From: Gnetum montanum
Taxonomy: Eukaryota > Streptophyta > Gnetopsida > Gnetales > Gnetaceae
NCBI GenBank assembly: GCA_015680685.1
Contig: MNCI01000808.1
Location: 885,849-949,848 of the forward strand
DNA length: 64,000 nucleotides
Direction: 5' to 3'
Of the stretch, positions 47,815-58,744 are shown piece after piece. Numbering within the stretch: the stretch's first letter is position 1; every line of letters begins with the position of its first letter. The position numbers and the translations under genes are program-made. The notes beneath the pieces were generated by a model. It saw only the letters and a list, made by a program, of their open reading frames with translations, was not told the DNA's origin and ran no database searches.

Positions 47815-48985
47815 TGAAACACCACAAAATTCGGCACTTAGTACTTTTCCAGCATGGCTACAGTGGGTGTCACGCATTGCAAATTTGGAGGTCAAACAGC
47901 TTCATTTTCACTAAGTGTCCGGCACCAGCGTATATGCCCAGAGTCTACGCTCAAGGACATCCCCAGCGTAGATGCTCGAATCCACAGCGTATACGCCCAC
48001 CAGCATATATGCTCAAATTTTCAGCATATACATCCAACGTAAGCATTCCAACTCGCACGCCTGGTGTATGCACTTAACTTGTACGCTCGACAGGCATGGC
48101 AAACGTTTACGCCCAGCACAGAATGTCCAAGGGCAGAATGAAGACAACACCGAAGAGTAAGAATTGAAGCAAGTCGGCATCCATCAGTGTATACACCCAG
48201 CGTATACGCTCGCATCCATTAGCGTATACGCCCAGCGTATAATCCCGCATCCACAACGTATATGCCCAGTGTATACGCCCAGCGTCCACCATCTCCACCC
48301 AAGTTAACACGCCCGCCTCATTCAGCGTATACGCCTAGCGTATACACCCGCCCCACAGCGTATACGCCTGCCCCATAGCATATACGCCCAGCATATACGC
48401 CCAACACTTGTAATATTGTACATTTGTAAATTGTGTGCACCCGGTCAATGCGCCATGTGTCGCCCAACCCGAGTCTAGCGTAACAACCTTCTTACGCTGC
48501 TCAAAAGAGCTAAAACCTTCTTACGCTGGGAAGCCTTGTATGCTACAGATATAGTCTGTATGCTCCACTCGCCCTACAGACCAGCCGAGTCATCCTTGTA
48601 TACGCCAGGGCTTTTCGTCCACCTTGTGTTCCCACACCACTGCGTCAGACCGGTGCACTGTACTTTGACTCTACAATACTATTGTTTACATTCGCTGCAT
48701 AAGTTCTTTTACAGTTTTATGTCAATTTGGCCCACGCATTGTTTATGCCTGTTTATGCCCATGCTTGGTTTGCATCCGTTTACGCTTTACGCTGCTCTGT
48801 TACCTTGTTTACGCTCGCACATCGTTTACGCATAACCCAACGTATTAGCATTTTGTGTACGCACGGGGAAATCCTTGTCTGATCGGCGTGCGGACCACCC
48901 AACGTACTCTACCTTTGTTGCATTTCAGCACGCCCTCAGGCGAAGGCAGGGTCTTCTGTACATGTCTTGCGACCCCATGGCCTCT
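47815..48985 (+). mobile_element. 3' LTR of E7, right end missing
   Basis: Starts TGAAACACCACAAAATTCGGC after the polypurine tract. The right part keeps the CCTTGTCTGATCGGC block found as CCCTGTCTGATCGAC in the E1 LTR. The match ends about 48985, where sequence switches to the oppositely oriented start of E8 gag. The U3 part is a dense AGCGTATACGCCC array unlike the other LTRs. Confidence 0.78.
47930..48420. repeat. AGCGTATACGCC repeat array in E7 LTR
   Basis: At least fifteen copies of AGCGTATACGCC or close variants, often in pairs spaced 15-16 bp (AGCGTATACGCCCAGCGTATA). The unit contains the palindrome GCGTATACGC. Confidence 0.85.
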
Positions 48986-49024
48986 GTTTTTCCTTCCAGC
49001 CAGAGACCGACGATTTCAGGCGGT

Positions 49025-49085
49025 ATAGAACCATGATAGGAACTTCAACGTTGAAGGTGTTAGCGATAGTGTTCGAAAAAGCCAT
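49025..49085 (-). pseudogene. E8 gag, first 20 codons
   Basis: ATG 49085-49083 opens MAFSNTIANTFNVEVPIMV, matching MTFSTTTHT-NVEVPITV of E2 gag unit A. Beyond about 49025 the frame stays open by chance but no longer matches gag; the sequence there belongs to the junction with the E7 LTR. Confidence 0.7.
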
Positions 49086-49146
49086 TGTTAAGAAAGTAGT
49101 TATGCAAAGGAGTGCAAAAAGAACAAGGAAACTAGAAAATAACAAA

Positions 49147-49595
49147 ATGAAGGCTTTACATCTTGTCGGGTTCTCGAGGAACCGTTGAAGCGACTAATCT
49201 GCACCACACAAAGTGTAAACAACCGCAAAAGGGTGTCACGTTTATGCTAGTGCGCAATAGGATGTAGAGCGTGTGCAAGACTACCATAAGATGGGCAAGT
49301 CAACTAGCAAACAAGGATTTGCGTCTCATAGGATCCCCGAGGAACCATCAAAGTGACCGATCTGTACCATGCACGATGGGGTACAAAATGCATGTAAGAC
49401 TACCATAAGATAGGCTAGTTAAATGGCAATCAGAGGCCTTGTGTTCTGTAGGGCTCCCAAGGAACCTTCAAGGTGACCGATCTATACTACACAAAGTGCA
49501 AACAACCACAAAAGGATGTCATGTTTACACTTATGTATATTAGGGTGCAGAAGGCTCACAGAACTACTGTGACATGCAAAAAAGGCATCAAAAGG
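49147..49595. repeat. E8 leader tandem repeat (3 copies)
   Basis: Three copies of the leader module (GAGGAACCGTTGAAGCGACT at 49175, then 49338 and 49458) separated by 120-165 bp, homologous to 26700-27281. Confidence 0.8.
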
Positions 49596-49612
49596 CCCTC
49601 CTTCTAGTGCCA
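49596..49612 (-). promoter_or_regulatory. Primer-binding site of E8
   Basis: Minus strand TGGCACTAGAAGGAGGG, six bases from the LTR end. Confidence 0.75.
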
Positions 49613-49618
49613 GATAAC

Positions 49619-51334
49619 TATAGCGAATGAAAATGTTAGTGGCTAGAAAATATCGAGGGGTCAGCAGGTGCGATAGTTTTGACCCCATATCTACGGGAGG
49701 GCCATGCTAGGTGTGAGTGGGTACGGAGCACCCTAAACAATCTGGTTGATTAGACAGGGACTTAGTTGGTGTCTATATAGCCTTTTGCAACGTGTAGTTT
49801 GAAAATAGAAATAATAGCACGATGTAATGCTTAAACGCAAAGAAGGCATAAAATAGTGTAAAAAGTAGTAATAAGCAATAAACAAAGTAAAATGCAGTTA
49901 TAAGTAGGAAACAAAGTAAAATGCAGTTAGAAAAATTCACCGCTCCAAGGCTATAAGTTTGCCCTATCAGGATGGATATAGTTGGTTGCATAGCATTGCA
50001 GAGTGCAGAGATACCAAGAGTAACCAGGACGTGTACGGAAAAGGTGACTATGCGCTTGGGCACGGACTCAAGAGCTGACAATGCGGGAATTCTACCAAGG
50101 TGGTAGAAGGGGGATAGAGCAAGATGCCAGCTGAGAATGCTAACTATTTGCAGTGTCAAATAGGAAGCTTATAATGCTCAATGTTACAATGCTCACTCGC
50201 TTGTCTGTTACAGAAAGGTCTCTAGGGCCAACCATTTGTAGCAAAGAACCTGAATGCCAGAAAGAGAGGGAGAGAGAGAGAGCCAAAGAGTGTCAAAATA
50301 CGAGAAGTTCAAAATTCCCCAGACCCAAGAAAAATTTGAAGGAAGAGAGAGCTTTGAACGTTGCTTGTTAAGGCATTTATAGAGCCAAGGGCATGCAAAA
50401 GGGATGGTTTGGATGCTACATGCCTTGGGCCCACGTTGACTTGTCTGTGCTGCACGTGCTAACAGGATCATTGTAATGCGAGTTTGCCATGCTACAACTG
50501 TGAGCCTACCACATTTTGATTGCACCATCAGCATCTAGAGACATGTGCCAATGATTCAATTAGATGAAGTGCATTAATGTTGCATAACCACCAGCATGCT
50601 TTGTAGTGTAGCATGTCCGATGTAGCGTAGCATGTTGTCCCACGTTTTGCTACATGTGTGCTGCATCCTTGCTACGCTATGCTATGCTATGTAGCGTAGC
50701 GTGGTGTAGCGACTTGCCTTAGTCGCAAAAAATTTTCCAATCTGCAAACTTTGCTTCTTGCATTGTGAGACTTGCAAACTTGCTGATCCTACCCTTTGAG
50801 CTACCTTCTATCTCTTCTACAGAATTTCTATGCCTAGCTACACTATGTAGCTCAGCGTAGCATAGTAGCAGACATGGTCCACCACTTCATGAAGAAAGGG
50901 ACATTCCTGAAGGACTTGAAGTTGTACGATGGAATAGGCTGTATAGTTTTTACCATGCTATGCTACACTACGTAGCGTAGCATACCATGGCACTTCATTA
51001 TGCAACTATTTTCTGAAGCTTGCTACGCTACATAGCGAGGCGTAGCATAGCGTAGCAAAATTCGTGACTTAGAAAACTTGCTGAACTATTTTTGCGCATC
51101 TTGGGTGCTACTGTCAACTCTGTGCATTGCTTTTGAGTAGGCCATTGTTTGGATAAAATACCTAGGTGGACAGGTAGGATGATGCATAGAGCCTATTTAC
51201 ACCTAAAGTAGAAAACTTGCCAAACTGGCCAGTTTGCATTTAGAGCGTTCTCCTACTAAAGAACTACCGTAGCACTACATGAACTACAAGGCTTGGTGAA
51301 GCACGCATGCCTTTGAAGTTTTTGAGGTGTTTCA
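49619..51334 (-). mobile_element. 5' LTR of E8, complete
   Basis: Minus strand TGAAACACCTCAAAAACTTC ... TCGCTATA, 1716 bp, homologous along its length to the E2 LTR. Hairpin motifs GCTACGCTA/TAGCGTAGC lie at 50590-50705, 50835-50870 and 50950-51060. A TATA-like TATAAAT is at 50375-50381 (minus), preceded in LTR sense by GA-rich sequence. The flank at 51335-51420 is a short AAAGTCC-rich stretch with no assignable feature. Confidence 0.86.
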
Positions 51335-51419
51335 GTGCCCAAGGTTACAGTGCCAAAAAGGTTGGACTGAATCATTCCCAAAGGAAGCCTGAAAGTCCCA
51401 AGATGTCAAAAAGTCCAAA

Positions 51420-51870
51420 AGCCGGCCAAAAGTCCAAAGGGCACATGAAAGGGGCGATTTGGACATCACATGTCTTGGGTCCATGTTGACTTGTCTATAC
51501 TTGCACATGCCTGCATGACTTTTGGACATGCATGAATATTGTAATTACAAGCCTGCCATGCTGTAATTGTGAGCCTTCCATGCCATAATTTCACCATCAA
51601 CATCTCGAGATGTGTGCCAATGATGCAATTAGGTGAAGTGCATTGATATCACACAACCACCCATCATGCTTTGCTATGCTTTGTAGTGTAGCATCTTTAG
51701 TGTAGCATAGCATCTTTTCATACTTGCTACGCTATGTAGCATAGCAGCTAAACTTAATTACAAAAACTTTTCCAATCTACAAAATTTTCCTTTTGCACTA
51801 CGAAACTTATGAACATTTTTATCCTGCCCTTTGAGTTTCCTTTTGTTACTTCCATAGAATTTCTTTTGTT
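51420..51870 (-). mobile_element. 3' LTR fragment of E9
   Basis: About 450 bp homologous to 50395-50840 of the E8 LTR (GGACATCACATGTCTTGGG, hairpin motifs at 51665-51740). Both the LTR start and end are missing. It lies downstream of the E9 3' untranslated block, where the 3' LTR is expected. Confidence 0.7.
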
Positions 51871-52380
51871 GTAGATGTTGTTGAAGCTTTCGGACATCAT
51901 TGCTGGTGTACGATGTCCAAAGTAGGAAGGTCAACAGCAACCTTGGCAGCATCGGCATAACGGAGCCGATGTTGAAGGTGCCAGGAGTCGTCGTGAGTGC
52001 GAATGCTTTGTAATCCCTACCAAAGGCATGCATTCTCAGTTTAGCTATGGGATGAGCTACCACATAGCTAAATGCTATTGGCAGGGGGCTAGAGGATAAC
52101 AATATTGTGGCTAAGCCACAATAGTGCTAGAACTCCAGCAGCAGGCATTGATCCAAGAACTACCATTAGGGCAATGGGTCGTGGTAATGGTAGGTTCGGA
52201 GGGCTAGTGTGATGTCGTACTACATCTCTGGAGGTGTAGCACAATTCCAAGGGTGGTGGCATCACATACGTTCTAGATCATGTCCACATTGCATCATAAA
52301 CTGCATCCTGGAGCTACAACGCCACACCCCCGTGTCAGCACTGTGCACGTTTATTCGATGTGTACTCGGTGCAAATGCAC
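51871..52380. other. E9 3' untranslated region
   Basis: Homologous in reverse to about 11900-12160 of E1 (AACAATATTGTGGCTA, and a GGGATGAGCTACCACATAGC block). No gene is seen. Confidence 0.6.
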
Positions 52381-52650
52381 GCTAGGGATGTGACGCGAAC
52401 CCGGTTTAAGGTCCTGGTAGACCGTGTGCTAGGTTAGGGTCCTAGCAGACCATTATCCTAGTTTAAGGTCCTAGTAGATGATACATACTAGCTTAACATC
52501 ATAGCGGACATGCCATGCCAGTTTATAGTCATAGCGAACTAGTTGTGCCAGTTTTATGTTGTAGCGGATGGTTGCTGCCAGTTTAACATTGTAGCAGATG
52601 ATGCTTGTTTTTGTGAGTCTATCATTGTAGTGGATGCTGCTTGTTGCTAC
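52381..52650. repeat. R3 array of E9
   Basis: Eight or so units of about 28-32 bp such as CTAGTTTAAGGTCCTAGTAG and CCAGTTTATAGTCATAGCGG. On the element strand it reads as RYDYKLAWHVRYDVKLV, an open stretch of 60 codons (52653-52471), comparable to R3 in E1. Confidence 0.8.
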
Positions 52651-52656
52651 CATGCT

Positions 52657-53625
52657 TTAGATGTAGTATGGCTTGAGGTACGAGTGATTCATTGGGTTGG
52701 CAAACTCATTGTGGTCCATGTATGCCAGCTTGAAGGCTCCATTCCCGAAGGCTTTAGTGACCATGTAAGGGCCTTCCTAGTTGGCTGAGAATTTGCTCAT
52801 GTGCTCACGGATGGCCTTGAGGACAAGGTCTCCCTTCTGTACTAGCTGCCGATGTTGGTTTTCATGGTGCTTTTGTTGCTGCTTGCTTTGGTAGTGCTCT
52901 ATGTGGCTTAGTGTCTACACGTGCTCCTCCTCTATTGAGTCGAGGTCAATGATCCACGACTCATTGTTCTAGGCTTTGCTCACGATGTCAGATAGAATCA
53001 TCCAGAGTGATGGTACTTACAACTCAAGAGGCAACAAAACTTTAGATCCATAAACAAGGTTGTAAGGAGTCTTACTTGTCACAGTTCTGCATGTCGTCCT
53101 GTAGGCCCATAGAATGTAGAGGATTTGTTTGTGCCACCACCTCTTATTGTTGCTAAGCATTCGCCTCAGCAAGTTGATGATGGACTTATTTGTAGCCTCC
53201 ACCTGTTTGTTCGCCTATGGGTAATAAGGATAGGAGAATGATTTCTTGATGCCTAGATTACTGTAAAAGGTTCAAGTTTTCATATGACTAAACTATGGCC
53301 CATTGTTGGTCAAAATAGTCATTGGAAGCCCAAATCGCGTTACGATGTTGTCCAGGAGGAAGTGGAAGATTTGTTGAGATGTCCTCCTCCTCAGGGGAAT
53401 AGCTTCCACCAACTTAGTAAAATACTCAATGGTAGTGATAATGAAAATATGCCCTATGAAGGACTTAGGCGTGATAGGTCCTATGAGGTCTAGTCCCCAT
53501 TGTTGGAAAGGCCATGTGATCTATGTTGGGTACAAGTCCATGGGTGAGACATGTATGAGATTTGTGTGTCTTTTGCACATGTCACACATTCTCTAGATAA
53601 ACGGTATAATGATATAAAGATTAAA
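52657..53625 (-). pseudogene. E9 integrase, 5' truncated
   Basis: Minus strand integrase from the Cys pair (MCDMCKRHTNLIHVSPMDL) to the stop at 52659-52657 after YLKPYYI. Core: WGLDLIGPITPKSFIGHIF, then ILTNNGP where TDNG is expected (second catalytic Asp is Asn), and VEATNKSIINLL (Glu). The 5' end is joined to R2 sequence at about 53625-53640, so RT, both RNases H and the first half of the zinc domain are deleted. Multiple stops. Confidence 0.85.
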
Positions 53626-53639
53626 AGCTTTCTAGTTGA

Positions 53640-53935
53640 ATGTCATGGAGGACCGCCAAGGCGTAAGAGTGTGAAGCTTATTAAAAAATGTAGACTACTG
53701 ACATGAAAACATGAAACTACTAGAAATTGCAAAACTACCAATGCGAAAGTGTGAAACTACTAGTTTAACATCATTGTGGACTGTGAATGTATAACAAGGT
53801 CAAAACTACTAGTTTAGGGTCTTTTCAGACCATTAAAGGTGCAACTACACTAGGATTGCTAGTTTAAGATCTTTTCGGATAGGTAACGTTATGATTGCTG
53901 GGGTTGCTAGTTTAAGGTCTTTTCAGACCCGTAAC
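53640..53935. repeat. R2 array of E9
   Basis: Units CTAGTTTAGGGTCTTTTCAG, CTAGTTTAAGATCTTTTCGG and CTAGTTTAAGGTCTTTTCAG at about 53758-53925. 53640-53685 is homologous to 7648-7690 in E1, so the array edge next to pol is kept. A short (TA)n run follows at about 53940-53952. Confidence 0.78.
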
Positions 53936-53989
53936 TAAAATATATATATATATTTTTTTGGGAAAGCAAACAATTGGCTTGAAGCATGT

Positions 53990-54090
53990 CAAGGTTTTAA
54001 TTCCAATAGTGCTACGATGTCGTGGTGAGCATGCTACACTGTATGGTGCACTCCACATTAAACAGAGAGAGAGTGTGGCAAGTTTCCCTG
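53990..54090 (+). promoter_or_regulatory. Promoter remnant of antisense gene copy D
   Basis: GTGAGCATGCTACACTGTAT, CATTAAACAG and a GA run (54062-54071) match copy B 15025-15080. The sequence jumps from TTTCCCTGG (54088) into intron 1, so the TATA box and exon 1 (about 290 bp) are deleted. Confidence 0.6.
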
Positions 54091-57000
54091 GTAGGCTACT
54101 ATCCTTCCTTTGCTTTTTCGCGATTCTATCATGGTTTTTATTTTCTTCTTTCATTGTGTATCCTAGTCTTAGTCATTTGTGTTTTCTGTCATTGCATTTT
54201 TTTGGCCTTTGCATCGCCATTGCAATTTCAGCTGTGGCGGATGCATAAATGCTATGCCATCATTGCATGTAAAGTCTCTTAAACTGCCATTGCTGCTGTT
54301 GTCATAACTGCGGGGGCTTGGATAGTTTAAGTTACTTAGCTTTCGAATAGCATAGCGTAGGTCCCTCAGGAGGGTTGGGCCATGTGTGATGCGACAGTGT
54401 GACAAGTATTTTGTTAATGCATATTGTTAAGCATCCTATTAGGGCTAATTGCTTTGTTGCTATGCTAGGCTATTTTTTCTATGCTAGTGCTTTTATGTTC
54501 TTGCTACTCTATGTGCGGGAAGAGGGCTATGCTATGCCATATCCATGAACTGCTAGGTATTGCTATGTTGCATGCGTATTGTACTTAGACATGATTCTAA
54601 CACTTGCTAGTTGTGTTGTGTAGGATGGGGCTAAGGCCAATTCTGATTGTCTTAGAAATTGCAGCGATCCTGTGTTACGTAACCAAACCCGTGGCCAATG
54701 CCCCTCCTCCCCAGATACGTGTGGGGAAGCAGGGGATGTGGGTCAAGAAAGGAGCATAGGAGTTCCTACAATACCTCCTCCAACACTTCAATGTGATCAT
54801 TTGGTCATACCTAGAGGAGGAAGAGGCGGTCCTCATAATAGAAGCCATATTGCCTAAGGCAAGCCAGGGAATCTTGAGGTTTTTGACAGATGGAGCAATC
54901 TTTAGCAAGAAAGGAAAAGGATCTAGTCAATGCCCCATAGGGTTGAGGTGTTTATCCTAGATTTGGGATATGTCTGAGTACAGCTACTACCATTCTTACA
55001 ACACACTATTCATTGCACGTTATATGGCAACGTGCTTCCAAAATCCACCAAGAATTGTCCACTATGCTCGCGGGTAAGTTTTTTGCAACTTTTTTCCGCT
55101 ATGTTATGCAACGCTTGCCATATTGGCCAAATGCTAATAGTATGATTTTATTACCAAGATCTACATCAACAAGGAAGGCGTTCATGATCGATTGGGTCTA
55201 CTGGCTATAGCACGTATAACCCTGCAGGAGTTCTCTTCTACTGAGAACCTATGGGTGGGTGTGATTGGTCAATGTAGGGGTGAATACCACACCTACGCAC
55301 ACATATACCTCATTCCCTATGATCAGTGCAAGGGGTCTGGTTGGCTGGATAAGGGGCAAGCAAAACCCTTCAAACCAATCATCGTTGAACAATTTCTAGT
55401 TAATCTTCTATTGTTCCTATTACTGTAAATACCTGGTAGGCTAAACAATAAGTGTTGCATGGTTAAGTGTCTTTGCAATCTTTGGATTTTCTACATTTCT
55501 ATGCTAAACGTTTCTTGTGAAAACTATTATAGGGGAAAAAAAGCCCCAGGAGGTGATGGTTGTAACCGCCAAGACACAAGGGGCAAATATCTACTTCAAG
55601 TATGGAGAAGTAGATATGAGCCAACACTAGATAAATGGTGTGGCCTTAGACTCCTTGGTCTAGAATATCCAAAAGGCTGGGCTTATGGATCTATTCCTAG
55701 CCCCAAATCCAAATATTCTTGCTGTCGAGATGCTCTCCCTAGTCAACTCCTTTTCCGAGAAGGCGAGCTACCTTCGCATGCGCATATAGGGCATACGGGT
55801 GATCATTCAAATCAATGACCAGCTGTTTTTGGACCTCTGCTGTGTCCCTGCCGATGGCATCCTCATTGGGTCAAAGTCCAAGATGGAGCTAACCCTTCAG
55901 ATGAAGGACATCGAGGAGTGGTTAGGGATTTCCAATGGGCGAAAGGAGCTCCCCATGGAGAAGCTTAAAGAAAGAGCCACTAGGGAGGTTTACCCTATCA
56001 TCCATGCTCGTGCATTCCCCCAGTTGCTCTCCCAAGAAAAGGTCATGGGGATCGAGCAAGCTTGGGTAATGTGTGAAGTTTTGGAGGAGGGGGCTCACTA
56101 CAACTGGGCCAAATTTTTATGTAAAGTCTTGCAAACCGAAATCTTGGGGCTCCATAAGAAAATGAAGTCCTGTTGGAATATCCATTATGCCTTTTACATA
56201 GCCTATCTAAAGTATTTCATAGAGTTCCTTGTGGTTCAGTAGAATGGAGTCTAGATCATGCGAAATTGTAACCAGATTTCCAGACCATGGATTACTAGAT
56301 CCTCTAGACCACCTGAACCCAAGATCTGATAGAAATAATTGGGAAGTTGTTCTCTGTGATGACTAAGGATCAGGTGGCTCACAATGTTCGTGGCCAATAT
56401 AGCATAGGAGAGACACCCCCCACCATAGATGGTAGTGTGTTGCGGGGGGAACGTTTCATAGCCGAGGTTGCAGCTAGTAAGCTATAGTGGAAGAGGCCTC
56501 CTCTAGCTAAGGAAACTCTTCGCATAGAGGAAGAGGAGGGGCAAAGATTGTAGCTTAAACTGTAGAGGATGCAACCCGCTATTGGTAAATGCTTTCATTT
56601 AATGCCTACTTTGTTATTTTCCACTACGCTAGGCGTCGTAGCATAGTGTAGCACCTACCTTAAGCTAACTTGTCTTGAGCTAATGCAAAAATGTTTCTTA
56701 ACTACCAGAAGAAGAAGAGGAAGAAAAAGAAGGCGATGAAGAGGTGTCTCCTAAAAGGAAAGGCACCAGCACATGAAAAAGGGATCCTTAGGGACCTAGC
56801 AGGAACCTTTGGCTAGGCTACTGCCATCGTTTTGCATCAGCAAGAAGGGAGACCGTAATTTGATGCTGGTGAGTTTGGCAATATATTTTTCTTATAATAA
56901 CTCATTTTGGCCATCTTTGACATGTTTAGTTATGTGATAGGTGCCACCTTTGCTGCTACAAAACCTCCTCTGTTTCACATGGAATCATCGGCTGAGGTCC

Positions 57001-58223
57001 CTGATAAGTTTACGTTCATGCAGGGAATCGTTGATGACATGATCAGCCATCTTTAGAAGGTGGACCTTGAGATGGATAAGTAGTAGTGTTAGGTGCTCTT
57101 GCATTGTTGTGCTAGAACTTCTTGAGTTTGCTACTTTTTCTATACTAATGCGATTGGTATGCTCTTAGTGTCATAGCAGCCTCTCGACTCAAATGGGACC
57201 CAGTACAGCCTTTGAAAGTAAGTGTCGTGCCTACATTCCTACCTAAAGTGATCGAGGTGTCTCGTTGTGCATACAACAAGGCTTGAAAATGTGCTTTGCA
57301 CTCGGCACACCAATATGGAAGTATAAGCGTGTCAATGAGGACCTGTGGAAACGGGTCCAAAAAGTCTGAGCAAAAGGAGGCCAACCTGAGCATCAAGGTG
57401 GAGGATCTCAAGTTGAGGAACAAATTCCTCATATCCTGTGATACTAATAATGAGGACTGGCACACAGTTGTTATATATTACACCAGATTTTGGACTTTTT
57501 TGTGTCAGAACGTTGAGGCCACCCGTGAAATAATAGAACAGCCAATGCAGATGAACTTGTTAGCCCAGAAGTGTCAGGATTTAAAATATTTCAGTGCCAA
57601 GGTTTACAAATGGGGGAAATCCCAGAAAAATCATAAACATATGTATAAACTAGAAGATTCCACCGATTGAAAATTGTACAAAGATGCTACTGTGGAGGCA
57701 TTTACATAGAAAGCATTCATAAATGCTATTGACGCTTCAAAGGCCTATGCCAAGTTCAAAGAGAAAGTAAAGGTTAAAGAATCTTTTGACTAGAAAGTGA
57801 ACCTTCCCATAGGAGAGACTACGACCATCTCCTTTTCCCCGGGAGCACAAAGGTGGACAACCACCGAAAGGGAGAGAGCTGCTACAGATGCTGAACCAAG
57901 AGAAAGACATTTGGTGGATATCATGCCAGAGGAGTTCTGACGTCACCTTAGGCTCAGTTTAGACTAGATACCCTTTGAGACAGACGTGGGCCCTTCTCAA
58001 GTTTGTTTCTTGCTGCTGTATTAATGCTTATGCATTGTTGTGACATGCGTGCATTGCTTTAGCTGACTACTTCATTCTTACGATGCAGGCTCTAGATGAG
58101 GGCGCAAGGCCCATAGAGGGAGGGAATGAAGAATTGGCAGAGGATAATGCAGGGGAAGGCAATGCAGAGGGAAATGATGCAAAAGTTGGTGATGAAGATG
58201 ATGCAAGTGGGAGCAACCCATGA
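54091..58223 (+). pseudogene. Antisense gene copy D: exons 2-8, in E9
   Basis: Copy without exon 1. Intron 1 has CTAAC and TGTAG before exon 2 at about 54623. The FCP1-like domain reads LIVLEIAAILCYV, EFLQYLLQHFNVIIWSYLEE, QGILRFLTDGA, HSYNTLFIARYMATCFQNP. The first catalytic Asp is Glu here. Exon 3 is about 55160-55450 (EYHTYAHIYLIPYDQC); exon 4 about 55538-56590 keeps a 147-codon open run (IIQINDQLFLDLCCVPADGI; FYIAYLKYFIEFLVVQ). Exon 5 is shortened by a deletion after EGDEEVS (about 56745). Exon 7 (about 57180-58000): VEDLKLRNKFLISCDTNNED, SQKNHKHMYKLEDS, ATVEAF. Exon 8 ends at TGA 58221-58223. Stops are mostly TAG for Gln. It is antisense to E9. Confidence 0.73.
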
Positions 58224-58382
58224 AAGCATGGGATTTTTTTAAAAAAAATTTCAAATTCTTTGTAAAATCTTGCAAACATTGTCTAAGAGACCAGAATTTT
58301 GAATAAAGAGATGAATTGGTTCCCACGCTAACTTGTATGTTGTGTTTGCATTGAATGTCATGCTAAACATTTGCTCTTCTGT

Positions 58383-58640
58383 GCAAGTTTTAGGTTGTTC
58401 CAGGCCGATGCTAGTGTTAGTCCATTTCGGGCCTTTGCTAGTTTTAGGCTGTTTCGGGCCAATGCTAGTTTTAGGCCATTTCAGGCCAATTCTAGTTTTA
58501 GGTCATTTCGGGCTAATGCTAGTTTTAGCCCATTTTGGGCTGATGCTAGTCTTAGGCTATTTCGGGCCTTTGCTAGTTTTAGGTCATTTTGGGCCTTTGC
58601 GTAAACACACATTGCTAGTTTTAGGTCATTTCGGGCCATT
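58383..58640. repeat. R1 array of E9, regular 27-bp unit
   Basis: The cleanest R1: eight units, most exactly 27 bp, each GCTAGTTTTAGGCCATTTC followed by GGGCCAAT, with a last unit after a short spacer. It is placed between the antisense gene stop and protease, as in E2 and E6. Confidence 0.9.
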
Positions 58641-58744
58641 GTGTAAATCCACAAGGATGGTGCATGGGAAAGAAGCAGTGGGGTTGCTACACTAGGGGTA
58701 GCTGCTTCTTGACCTAATGCGAGTTGAGCAAAACATAAGGTTGG

